From NCBI RefSeq assembly GCF_035083965.1, contig NC_089730.1, forward strand, positions 14,119,242-14,183,241: DNA of 64,000 bases, written 5' to 3'. This document shows positions 13,500 through 26,400 of this stretch, piece by piece; the first letter of the stretch is position 1, and each line of letters opens with the position of its first letter. Source of the DNA: Branchiostoma lanceolatum (Eukaryota; Chordata; Leptocardii; Amphioxiformes; Branchiostomatidae). The position numbers and the translations under genes are program-made. The notes under the pieces were generated by a model. It searched no databases. It was not told the origin of the DNA and saw only the letters and a list, made by a program, of their open reading frames with translations.

Positions 13500-16400
13500 T
13501 TAATTAGAAGGATCCATTGTTGCCATCTGCACGGCCTCTTGTTGGTTGTTCTGCCCGGTTGTTGCCGCGGGGGGATAAGCCAGCCCGGGAGGGGGGTACG
13601 AGTAAGCGGGAGGGGGTTCATATCCTGAGTTAGCGGCTCCTTGGGTCGCAAATGCAGACGAGGGACCAGCCATACCCTGGTTGACGACGAGGTATGTGTA
13701 GTGTCCGGGGGGAGCGGTTGGGTACGAAGGGGCGCCGGTAGGGTAGGGAGGGGCGCCCGTAGGGTAGGGAGGGGCGTCGGTAGGGTAGGTAGCCTGCTGG
13801 CCGGTAGGGTAGAGTGGGGTACCCGTAGGGTCGGGGGATCTGGCTGCAGCTGGGGTTCTTGCCTAAAAGGGATAACCAAATAAGTAAGTACAGGTTAGAA
13901 AACGTCTGAATGACGAAAGACATGTTACCTGTCTCTCAAATTCAATCAGCAGTCTTATAACGTGACAAGACATGCATGGCCGATTAAAATAAGACATCAT
14001 CCCCTATGTAAAGTGAGGGTTATACGAAATCGTTGAGCGTCCAAAATTTGACATATTTCTCAATTAGCACTCAACAAATCACAAGGTCTTCCGATGTACT
14101 TTCAATGGCGGTTCAATAATCTCAAGGACAAATGATTTCTGCAGCTGGTCCCTCATAGGTTGCCCAATGGTTTCCATACTGTGAAAATAAAGCTTAGGCG
14201 ACTACAGGGACATCTTTGACGGTATACTTAATCGCTATGAGAATTGAAAGTTTGAAAATAATAATTTGGCAACGACAGGAATTCTCGATCAATGTCATTG
14301 CATAACTCTAATTCAGAAACTAAAATGACAATCGTCACTTCTATTCGCACCAGAAGAGCAACGAGTATGAAAAGAGTACTGGAATTATAAAACTTACCTG
14401 TCGTCTGCTGCAGTGACAGATAACGCCCACTAGCGCTGCGATGAGGAACAGCACCGCTAGCGCCCCCACAACGGCGCCGATCACTATTCCAGTGCTCACT
14501 CCGGAACTTGACGACGCCACCGCAGGAGGCGCTACAAAAAACATGAAACGACAAAAATGAAAATGAAACAAAAATTAAGGGCTATCACATTAGGACTGCT
14601 AGTTTCTTACTTGGTGATGTACATTTAGTCCAAATTTTACTCCTCATCACAAAGGAAGAACAACCATTGCTTAACACACCAATACACACATATCATGCTG
14701 ACAGTGGAGTTTGGAAGTGGAGATTCAATTCTATTGACATCAAGTCATTCCAATTCTTCACATGTCGAGACGAGCTAGTGACCGGTCGGCCATTGTTGCG
14801 TAAGCTACAAGAAATACTGACAAAGCTTACGCCCCCTTTCTACTCGACTCTGCAACCACGCTGCGACCGCTGGGCGACCGAAGATTTGACAGATCGCTCA
14901 ACGAATTTCATAGATGAACGAATTTTTTGACGTGTTGTATGTTTTATTTCAAACCATACATCTTACATCATATTCCAATAATGAAAACCAAGGGTCACAC
15001 AAGTCCAATCTTTGTCGCTGTACTGTCGCTCATCGATCGCCGTCTGCTCACTTTGTCACTATGCATGATGTACAAAATGACTAATAAACTGGTAGACGTA
15101 CCGACTAATAAGTATCTATACCAGCTCAGCAAAGGACAAGAAATAGTCGTGCCTTTAAGTATCAGACTTTTCAACCTAGGATTGATGTGTTCAAAAATTC
15201 GTATTTTCCTACAACGTTCGTAGAGTGGAACTCGTTGCAGCCAAGTTCCGTGGAAGCATCCTCATTAAACAGCTTTAAACAATGCATGCAGTTAGATATG
15301 CGAAGGTTAGACGTGACAGGTCGTTCGGCGTAATATAGCCAGCTGCTGCTGCGCCGCGTGCCTACGAAGCTGGTGTGTTACGCTGAATGGCGGTTAAACC
15401 GGCTATATAGATACAGATAAATCTGATGCAGATGCTCGAAAGGGGGCCTTCACAAAACGTGACGATGTGTAAATACCGATTGATGGGCACTGGTACTCGT
15501 CACTGCCGTCCTCACAGTTGTCCTGACCGTCACACCGTACACTACTGGCCATGCACATCTGTCCTCGGGCACAACGGAACTCACCACTGCTGCAGGAGTA
15601 ACTGGCTGGGAACAACAACAAAACACATCTTGTATTTTCGTGTAGTAGGAGGCCCAAAATCTAATCATTTTGAAGTCTTATCATTTCCTACCCGTACCCA
15701 CACACTACTCTCCAAGCAGAGGAGTGGGCCCGGCAGGTTTTTGACGTGTTTTTAGGCGTTTTTGTCGGGCTTTCTACTTTGTCATTTTTTGGGGGCTACA
15801 CACACACCAAGTATCAAGACAATCCATCTAGACATTCCCAAGTTATCGTGTACACAGGCACACATGAAAGCTGGCTAAAGCATAACCTTCTTTGTGAATG
15901 TAACAAAAGACATCTTGTATTTTTATGTAGTACATGTAGTAGACATGCCTTTGTCACACTTCCATGTGGTGTTTGCCCTGATAAGCGCTGTTTTTGTGGG
16001 GTTTTTTTTGGGACCAATTTCTCATCTTTGTTGCATACATTTCATTGTTGCATACATTCTTGCTTCCCAGCTAAAGGACCTTATACTTATTCCTTACCTC
16101 GGAACACTGTGTACAGAATGTTGAAGTCACCGCCTACGGAGCTGTCAGTTTCTAGTTTCAGCCCCACCGATGTGCCGATATAGGAGCTGACGTCATCATC
16201 ACCACAGATCGTCCTGTCCGGCGAAACGTCGTTGTCGAAGGTTGGGCTAATAGAATGATAGAGCAACAACGGGGCACATACAGGATCATGTATTTCATGT
16301 TATCTCGAGTCTTTAGCACCTGCCATATTCGATCCGCTACAGTATCATAACAATCCGCTAGTAGGCCCAAAATCTAATCATTTGGAGGTCTCATCATTAC

Positions 16401-16540
16401 CTTTCCACATACCAAGTATCAAGACAATCCATCCATCCATCCATCCAGACATTGCCAAATCATCGTGTGCAAAGACAGACAGACAGACAGCCACACACAC
16501 ACACACACACACGCGCGCGCGCGCACACACACACACCCAC

Positions 16541-16592
<52 letters not shown>

Positions 16593-19500
16593 GTTAGAAT
16601 TGTGTGTCAGTGTCAAGTGCAGGAATATAGAGACGCCATAATTAACTTACTGGGAGAAAACAAGAAGTCTGTCGTAGGAGCATGACGGAGAGTTGCCTTC
16701 CATGTCAACCTCCACGAACTGCAGCAACACCTGCATCCCCGGGGGAGGGGAGAAGTTGACCCAGCAGCTCTGACTGTCCCAGTGAGAACCACGGCGGTCC
16801 CACTGGATGTATCCGGAGTAGCCTAAATCCACGGAGTCCCGACAGTGCTCCGAAAGGTAAACTGTGGGTGATGATTGTTAGTTAATTAGCTTGAACCGTT
16901 TGTGTGACAATAGCTTCTTACCAAGGCCGTCAGAAGTCATTTTTGTTATTGATGAGCAAAGGCACCAGTCAAACGCTCCGAACAAAAATGTGATCATTAA
17001 GTCTGCGAGCAATATCATGGTTTGAGAAGACGTCTTACAGATTTGTTTTACCTCAAACCATCTTAAATGCATTTTTCGCAGCATACACAGTGCACTAAGA
17101 TGTATAGAAGCTAAGCAATAGAAAAGGCAATGAACGATTAGATGATATGTGTACGCTTATCATCATACAGTCATACTTGTATCCAAAGATAAACTTACAG
17201 TTAGAGTAATCTGTGGGAAACATCGGACGGACGGTCATCGTCGTAGTGTGGATGTAGCCTGCGTCATAGCAAGTCCTGGCATCGCTGACTTGATCGCTGC
17301 CGCAGTTGTTCACTCCGTCCCCCTGCAACGTCGCATTGATGCACCGACCATTGGAGCACATGCAGTCGCCAACAGAGCATGTGTATCCTGTGACGTTCGT
17401 GGAATGCACATGCCCATTAGGTAAGGATTACAGGATCACTAAACGGCTGCATACTTCATAACTTTTGAACAACTTTGATTTGTGACGTAATCAGATTGAA
17501 TTATATACAAGTATTTGCTTTATAAGTTCCGTTATACTACATGCATTTGTAATTGTAATGAATGGTTGCAATATGTAAATGTCGCGAAGGATATACATTT
17601 TCTAGATTTTTCAGAAAGCTACTAACTTCCTTAACATAAAAATAACTTAACTATCTGATATCATACAGATACAGAGCATAGTAACCTCACCATGTGTTGG
17701 GTAACTGAAGACAGTGTAAATGAGCTTGAAGTGCCCCTCATTGCTTGAGTCGGACTTGAATCGTATGGTGATGACGTTGCCCATAGATACGAAGTCAGCT
17801 GCGTATGTGCCACAAACAATGCTTGGAAAAGGAGAGGAACAATAACTTTACTTCCAACATAGTCTCAAACAGGCATAACTTAGTAACACAATATATAAAT
17901 GTTTCAGTAAGGTAGCAGAAATGTAGCTTATCGTAGATTATGTAAAAGCAAGAGGATGGTGTAGAAGTTAAATAGATGTTATCTGACACCTATGGGTCAT
18001 GATGACGTAATATGACGTAATTATGACTTAAAAGCTAATTGGAATGTTTTCTTATTAATAAAAAAAAGGTAGTGATGATTCTGAAGAGAAAATTGACTAA
18101 GCAACTGACATGGTCCGCCATCTTGGATTTTGACCTATGACATCATCAAATTAACATAATTAATCATCATTTTTTTATTAAATCATAAAAGTTACACTAG
18201 ATTACATAACATGTAGTTAATGTAAGAAAATAGGTGTGGTTAAGCAAGAAAAACGGAAAACCTTCATTAACTGCCATTACTCTGCATTACAAGTCTTAAT
18301 CACCACCTTACCAGAGCTAACCCACACTCACACTCATGCTATTTACCATTGCAGTATTTTTGTCATATTACCTGGGAAAAGGGCAAGTGTCATAATTAAC
18401 AGCTCCATTGCAGACCTCCAGGCGATCGTACCGACAATCATCATTGTCTTCAATGTCGATATCGTAAAAATACAGGATGATTCTCTTTCCAAGCGGAGCT
18501 TCAAAGTGAACCCGGAAGTCTTGGTTATCGTCGTATCGGTAGCTGTATTCTGTCCAGCTGATGTAGCCAGCCTCTCTAAGGCTCAGCGTCCTGCCTTCGT
18601 TACCGTACATACCAACTGCAGACGATAAGTGTAAATGTTACCTGAGTGTTTAATCATTCACAGCTCTTTTGGTGCACCCTTGTGACTGGTGCGGTCGTGA
18701 ACAAACAAAGATATGAAAGAGCAAACGAACAGCAGTACAAGCAACTACAGAATGCAGACGTATGAATCATATGGTAACACGGGATACTGTAAATGCACCG
18801 CGAACTTAAAACCACCGCGAACATTTTTGTCCAGTACTGTAGCAATTTGTAACTATAGCACTGCCGCGATCTTTAAACCACCGCGAACACTCCATTTTCG
18901 CCTTAGCGCGAAATAAAAACCAAGCGAACTTAAATAGATTTACAGTATTGCGATATTGTAGTATCATCTGACGTAACTCCCGGATACTGCCTTCTTCGTT
19001 GGGGTAACAAAATCGCTAGAGGGGGGGTTGAATCAGTGACGGATTTGTCCAAGGGGGACCGAATCCCTGGCGACCTCGTCACTGAGACAGACGGGAGAGG
19101 GGGTGTGGCTTTGGGTAGAAGCTGTGACACCACCAATTTTTCTTGTTTATCACACGTGAGTGCTTTTATACACACGTATACGATGTACAGAATTGTTTAT
19201 AAGGGTTATAAGGGGAAGATATTTATAACAGACACATGACGTTAACAACATGATACACGCTGTACACACTAGTACATTTCTTCCCTGGTATCCATCCGTA
19301 TTTAGCTACCTGTTCCCTATTTTCGAACGGGTATTAGATACGCCTACCACGGAGAGGAAGTAGGAACCGGGCCAGCCTAGTTCCCGCTACATGCGCAACG
19401 GAAAGATAGAAACATTGTTAACAGTAAGATCAGAGGAAGTTATAAATCGCCATGTATGTTACTCTACCAATCTTAACAGATTATACCAGGACTACACCTG

Positions 19501-19594
19501 CCAGGAATCACTTACTTGTTTGGTAGACATATGACGACACTCCAGTCCACAAGACTGCAGACGTGAAGAACAAAAACGCCACCCAGGTTCCCAT
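13500..19594 (-). CDS. CUB-LDLa-CUB-LDLa transmembrane protein with PPxY tail
   Basis: Nine exons read on the minus strand (19594-19516, 18615-18372, 17821-17691, 17387-17199, 16861-16651, 16246-16098, 15605-15477, 14531-14398, 13862-13500) keep phase throughout and give 542 residues. Order: signal peptide (MGTWVAFLFFTSAVLW), CUB1 (about 27-152, with CRYDRLEVCNG), a divergent LDLa-like module (CMCSNGRC...NNCGSD), CUB2 (about 205-334), a canonical LDLa (about 337-371, DGQDNCEDGSDEYQC), a Ser-rich stalk, one TM helix (about 391-415) and a 120-residue cytoplasmic tail. The tail has YPTGAP-like repeats and PPAY, a WW-domain ligand. The layout recalls compact LRP3/LRP10/LRP12 or NETO receptors, so an endocytic or co-receptor role is plausible but inferred. 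Intron 5, between CUB2's halves, carries a (CA)n tract and a dispersed repeat. Confidence 0.85.
15643..15880 (-). repeat. (GT)n-linked dispersed repeat, degenerate copy
   Basis: Shares GGCCCAAAATCTAATCATTT and CAAGTATCAAGACAATCCAT with the copy at 16358-16600. It lies in an intron of the CUB/LDLa gene and lacks a long dinucleotide tract. Confidence 0.6.
16358..16600 (-). repeat. (GT)n-linked dispersed repeat with (CA)n tract
   Basis: In reverse orientation this carries the same body as the plus-strand copies at 32690-32930 and 33725-34130: a dinucleotide run, then a segment like CGATAACTCGAAGATGCCTG, then GGTATGTGGAAAGG. The (CA)n part spans about 16491-16589, with CCAT and GACA short repeats before it. 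Confidence 0.75.
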
Positions 19595-20422
19595 GTTGGT
19601 GTGTTTTACAGAAGTACCTTTTTCTCCGAGTGAACACCTAATGAACCTGATTATGAGTCACGGGAACACCTACGTCACACAGTGACCTCATGTGAACCTG
19701 GCCAGCCCTTTTGTGTAAACTTGTTTGCCGCCAACCCGAGTGCAGTGTCGTAGCGACGATTGTATTTTGTTTGTTCTTGGTTGCATTTCAACTAGTTATG
19801 TACACACGCTAGTTCACGTACTGTCTTGAAAAACACAGTCAGTGAGCAGTCCCACCAAGGGCGCCCTCTGCCCATTCCCCGTACGGTCGGTTTACGGCTG
19901 CAAGTTCAGGGCGTTGTTAGGACAGTCGTGAATGCGTCGTACATTCAATGAACAGATGTCAATCAAAACCTTATTTACATAATTAATGAACTACAATTAA
20001 ACAAGTCATACGAGAAACGTTAGATATTTCACGGAGGTATGAGATCTTTGAACTCTTGTTTCCGTTCCCTCTCCTGGTATAAACATCAACATGGCCGGGT
20101 CCCAAAAATGTGGTGTGCTGGCGCCAGTTTTACTTCCTCATCCTCTGTTATCCACAGATAAATCCTACTTTAGACATTCAAATTAAGGTCAGAAGTCCTT
20201 GGCGCATCTCCATGTGCTGTTCCAGTGCTAGTCTTACTTCCTTGTCGGCGCGTATGTAATGTTACATGTTGTTTTGATGCTAAAGAATCGTTCCAGGCCC
20301 TTGGCACACCGCCACATGCTTGCTGCACAATTTTTCCTTCCTTGTGGCCAGTGTAAGTCCTCTCCTGTTTACACGGAGGCTGTTCAGAGCAGAGACTGCT
20401 ACAGTGAACAAGCGCTGTAGCG
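19595..20422. promoter_or_regulatory. Divergent interval between CUB/LDLa gene and factor B-like gene
   Basis: 828 bp separate the start codons of two head-to-head genes encoding extracellular or receptor proteins with complement-type domains. It must hold both 5' UTRs and at least part of both promoters. No specific factor sites are claimed. Confidence 0.45.
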
Positions 20423-23400
20423 ATGCTGGCCATATTTCTCCTCTTGTCTGTCCTGGTGGCTTCATTTGGCAGGCTTGGAGCCGAAGATGCTGAAGAAGGT
20501 GAGTGACAAAGGATACTGTCTTTAAGTGATCATTGTGACTTCTTCACAATGACAGGAACATCGCAAAGAGGTATCAACGGTTACAACCATACATGCCATC
20601 TACTTTCATTTCTAATCTACCCAATGACCAAGTAACTCGTGTGATTCTGTTAACGTTGTTAGCGATCATGCTACGGGGGCAACTTCAGGGTTCAATATAT
20701 ACCGATGATTGTCGCTCTTCCAGACTTGTATACTGGTAGGAAGTGTTGTATTTCTCAAGACAGAACGTTTAGACTTGATTCTCAAAATAAGAGCTGAGGG
20801 ATGTTTCTAAGTATGGTGAAGCTGATTTTGATATATATTTACGTAGTGTCCGTCAATTTTTGTTTAAAAAGTTTTTCAATAAGCTAACTTGCAAAGATTA
20901 GAGGCGTATTTGATTAGCTGTTAGTGTTAGGCTTGGGAAGATGTGCGGAAGTGTGACCCAGACCACCGGAAATAAGGTGCATGGCAATGTTCCAACCGAC
21001 GAACATGCTGAGTACTGCAGATAATTATAAACTACTCTGACATGCCGTGATAAATCATTGTTATAGTACAGTGTGCTGTGATCGAAAAATAAATTCTCCT
21101 GTGGTTAAAGGAGCATTCCACTCCAGAAGCGGGTGTCATAATTAATCAGACTAAATTGTTATGCTTGAATCCAGATTGTTTATTAAATCTACAAGTTCAA
21201 ACCTTATAGCGATCGAGGTCTCGAATTCCCCGAGGACCCTTAAAAAATTGTGCCCGAAGTTGACCATGCAAGTACATAAGTAGTCTCCACCAGACTAACC
21301 GCGCCGGCTATGGGGAGAACATTTTCCGACTCCCTTCATACTCTATTTGGCCAATTTCTACTATTTTCCCAGCGACCTGCGGAGGCTGGTAGAGCCTAGT
21401 ACATCAGAAGCGGGTCCGTATGGAGGTACATGAATTGATAAAAGGATTATTGTGGAAAAGACAGCTGAGATGAGGTAATTTTGCTAAAAGTCGGGTGTAT
21501 TTGTATTCCGACAAATATAATCTATCAGAAAATGATACCAACTTCCGGAGAGGAATGCTCATTTAAATCGCACTGTATCAATGACAGAAAATGTGATTAG
21601 TGACTATTTATTTAGCATTCATGTAGCATGTTTATGATGGAGCTACATTCAAGATAACATACTCTTACTGGTATACATTCATAGTCGGTACTTCGGTTAG
21701 TCGGATACTTGGTCGGTCGGACACTCGATCATTCTGTCGGTCGTTCACTCGCCTACAGCATGTAAATGTGCCGGTCTGATCTATTGCAGCAAAAGCCATT
21801 CAGTGTCCGAGAATAGGATCACCGGAGAACGGACGGCGGGTTGGCACGAGGACCTCCGTCGGGTCCACCGTGCACTTCTCGTGCTTCAGCGGGTACACCC
21901 TGTACGGCTCCCCGAAGAGAACTTGTACAGAGGACGGTACCTGGAACGGCACGGACACAACCTGCGACGATGAAAGTACGTTCAACTTAAAATATGGTCC
22001 ATATCATGACGTGGGTTCTTGCTACGCAGTTGACGGAAGGGAACGGGGATACTAGATTTAGAATGCTGTAAAGAAAGTAAACGAACCTAGGCGTGGTAAC
22101 TGAAATGAATTGATATATAGTTCCTGCATTGCTATATCGCTATGTGTTATGCTTGTGAAAGTCGGAACCCGCAACCCGTTGAAAAGAACAAACCTCGATC
22201 CCCCAGAGCTAGAAGTGAATAATAATTGAACATTGTCAACAGCAAATTAATGCTTTTACTGCACTATATGCAATGATGATAGATGAAAGCTGATGTTCAT
22301 CAATTGTTTTCCGACGCCTCTTGTTCATTTCTCCTGTGGCAATTCTAGAGTCGGATTGCCCAGTTCTACCAACACCCATCAATGGCAGGAAGTCGGGGAA
22401 CAGCTACGATCGTTATGACGTCATCACTTTCCACTGCAACCCTGGGTACGAAATGCTCGGGTCCCGAAGGAGGAAGTGTCTGCGGTCCGGGGAATGGTCG
22501 GGAGAAACCACGCGATGCTTGGGTAAGTGAAGTTTAATAAGGAAGAATCGTAGGGGGAGGAATTCATAGTTTAAAGTTCTGAGTAAAGTTGTCGGTACAA
22601 CAAGGGAGTTCTGTTGTACAATTTTCTATTGTTCTTTTGTTCTGTGCATATGTTCTGTTGAAGGATCGATCCTGGAGGAGGAAGTTTAAGGTTCTTTGTC
22701 AAGATTTAGGTACATCAATATCTATTGAGTTCAGTTGTACATGACGTCACCGGGGAGTGTCCCTGTGGTGTAGTGGTCTGCGCTTCTGGTACTTGCCACA
22801 TCTGGTTCAAATTACTTGGACCAGAAGGCTCGGGTTCAAGCCCCGGGTTAGGACACTTCTGGACAAGAGGCGCATTGAGTCATACCAAAGACTTTATAAA
22901 ATGGTACATACTTCTGAAACAGTATGGAAGTTAAACACACTCCACTGCCAGTGTGGCCCAGGGCTATGAAACGGGGATGGGCACCGCCCTATACATCAAT
23001 TATGGTGTGGGAGGATTTTAACTTAACTATGATGTCACCAGATAAACTTGAACTTTCCGCATATAGGGCCAAACGACTTCGACACTGTCCCGGATGTTGC
23101 GGCAAACTTCGGTATGAGGCTGGACGCCCTGGCGTATGCGTCCTGCTCCAGCCAGGTGGATAGAAACAACCGGGACAACTGCAGGGGGTCCAGAGCCAGG
23201 TTCCTCGACACAAACAACCCCAACGGACTGGATCTATACATCGTCTTCGACGCTTCGGAGAGTGTCGGCGATCGTCATTTCAATGCTTCGGTTAATTTCG
23301 CAAAGGCTCTCATTGGGAAGGTAAGCATTTTTTCCATACAACCGTTAGAGTATGTTTCTCTCTTTATTGAATATTGGTGAAGTAAGATGCGCATGCGCAA

Positions 23401-26400
23401 TCAGGATAACAGCCCCACTATATCGGACACGTGACCTCACAGACACGTGATTTTGATAACGGGTCAAAGCTGCTTAGAAGTCTTTAGCGCCCCCGTCCAA
23501 GTTAATTTAACTTTCAGCATGCTAAGGTAGCCGTTTGGTACCACATTTGTACTGGTTACCAGGTTAGGTAGCAGGGAGAAGGTTAATGTTGTTGGGTCTT
23601 TATCTTAATGTACGTGCTTATCTTTGCTGTGTGTATGTGTGTGCTATGTTTAAACTGCACCCAAGATTCAAACATACGTATCTTTAAATCTGTGCCATAA
23701 ACTTTGAATTTAGACCTTTTTCCTTTCTGGTAGGTTGGAGTATCTGCTCTTCCTGGCGGAACTCGAGTTGGTGCCATCGCGTTCGCGTCCAAACCAAAGG
23801 TGCTATTCTTCACACATGAGGTCCTGTCCATCCAAGACGCACAAGATTACCTTGACAATGTCGACTGGTCTGGCCTATCCAAGGAAATAAGTATGTTATC
23901 AATCCTTCAACTATAATCTCAAGAAACTGGTGTTAAAACCTACATGTTTGTGTAACATACTGTATATATCCCAGTTTGACTATCCTACAGTGTTAAATGA
24001 CTGACCTCCCGCTGCACCTTTAGAATGGCTACAGACGATATGGTATTGTAATTCTAGTACATGTATTACAAAAGTTATTGATTGATTGATTGATATATCG
24101 TTTATGGCAGACAGAGGCACGAACACGAGGGAGGCTCTGAAGTTCCTGAGGGAGAACATGTTGGTCGTCAGCAAGCAAGCCTCTCCAGAACGGAAGGCCA
24201 AACAGGCGGTTATTCTCATCACGGATGGTGAGTAGGAGTACATACAAAAGATGCGCCAGAGAAGGATTTTGAGGACATCTCGCTGAACCTCGCGAGATTA
24301 GATATCATCTCGCAGAGTCTCGCAAGAGCACTTGTAAACGTGTTGTACGACTGCAATGGTAATCACTGGAACGTTGTAAGTAGAAAGTTAGTAATAAACC
24401 TCTATTGATATAGTTGATTAGTTGATGAGTCTTGGTGTGGAAACAAACATGTCTACGATGTTTCAGGGGTTCACAACATGGGAGGCGACCCTTCGGTAGA
24501 GGCGGAGAAGTTACGAGAGGACGAGGACGTCGAAATGTTCTGCATCGGTGTAGGGAAGAACATCGTCAAGTCACAGCTCCGGAAAATCGCCTCTGATCCT
24601 CCAAGAGAGCATTTCTTCGTCTTAAAGAACTTCTTGACTTTGGAGTGGCTAATATCGAAGATGACTAACAACAGCATCGGTAACTCCACACACAGTATTC
24701 CATCGTCTCATAGATGACCGTAGAGACCAACAAGCTTGTTCAATTATTGTCATTTACACCACAAAAACCTTCAATACGAGTCACAGTATGTAACATCTAC
24801 TAACATAATTCCACCAGGGTACATAATTCCGCCATCTTGAAGAGATACGTCCAAACAGATCTCCAACCCAACGTCCCCCTGTATAATGCACTCCTTTATA
24901 TCTAAGCTGTGGGTGGTGCTGCACTAGAGATCTCTCAAACCCATTGGTTTTCAAAGTGGCGGATTTATGTAACCCGGCGGATTATTGTTAACGGAGGTTA
25001 TTGAATGCAATATGATACGACTTTGATATTTTCTGATGCCTACTTGTCCAGACTATTCGCTGTGTGGCGTATCAGGGCGGACAACTCCCCCGATCTCAGG
25101 CAGAATCATAGGCGGGGTGCCCGCAAGGCCTGGAGCTTGGCCATGGCAAGCCGCCATCTTTGTTGGTGACGGAGGTAGAAGCGGATGGAAGGTCAGCAAA
25201 ATAACTATAACATTTTATTAGTATTTCCAAACCTAGACGCGTCAATTTTCCTACGAAGAGAAGTGACCAATGGAAATCATCTAAGATAAGACATGTCTTT
25301 ACCATTCATTGCTAACAGTAGTAATGGTTGTATGGAACTAATGACTTCCTTCCCAATAAGAGCCGTTGCGAAATTAACCGAAGCATTGAAATGACGATCA
25401 CTGACACTTTCCGAAGCGTTAGGTTACAATCGCTTCATTTACAATCATTCGTAGAGCGCAACGCTTTTGTGTTATCCTTGTTTAGTCTTCGAACGAGGGC
25501 CTTTTCAAATATTGCTTCATTCATTTTCCCTCTCATCATTTGTAGCCATCACTGTGGTTCTAAGATGTCTCTGTTTCAGAGTATATTCCACTGTGGAGGA
25601 GTGTTGGTGGACAGGGAGTGGGTCATGTCAGCGGCACACTGCTTCCCACCCGACAGAAACATCGCCGAGTTCAGGATATATTTGGGTGAGCTTGTCACAA
25701 TCAATGTCGTGTTTCTCATCCATTTGTTTCATAGTGTGCTATAACACTGATATCTTTTTCAGTTGAGTGCAAACATACAGTCACCATAGCGATCGTCAAA
25801 TTCCATTGTATCCCTCCATGTCCGTTTCATCTTTGGAACAAGTAGACGCTTTCCAACACGCTTACGAATTGAAATTGTCAAAATATAAGTTGATTTTCAT
25901 CATGTATTTATGAAGTCACAACATCACGGTAATAATAGTTCAGGCCTCGTAATGATGCCATTAATACGAACGAACTAAAATTGTAGCCGTTTATCACAGG
26001 GTTGTTGACACGTAGTGACAAACATCTTGGCAACGAAGTACAAGACTTCGGAATCCGAGAGCTCCACGTATACCCCAGCTACGACGACGAGCGCCGTGAT
26101 TACGACTACGACATCGCCATGATCCGCCTGTCACGTCCGGTGACGTTGGGACCTTACGTCAGGACGGCGTGCTTGCCAGGAGACATCAAAGGTACCGCCA
26201 TTACAACTAATCGCTGATTGGCTAGGAAGAATCGACCAATAAGGATGTGGCTCCAATGGTTTGCGCCAGAACAGGGTTTGTCTGGAGGTACTGTCGTTAA
26301 AAGCAACGATTGGTTTGTGCGACACTGATTGGTTTAGGCGAATTGACCAATGGTAGCTTCCGTACGTCTGTATTGTGTTCTTGCTCGTAGACATCAAATG

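Noticed and set aside
13445-13923. Pro/Leu- and Arg-rich reading frames in two alternative frames
   Set aside because: The third frame, entered from the TM exon in phase 0, gives a coherent PPxY tail and a sensible stop at 13500.
22757-22850. Possible tRNA gene
   Set aside because: A- and B-box-like blocks are present but spacing is too long and paired stems are not evident. A related head occurs at 37812 attached to another repeat, which fits a SINE.
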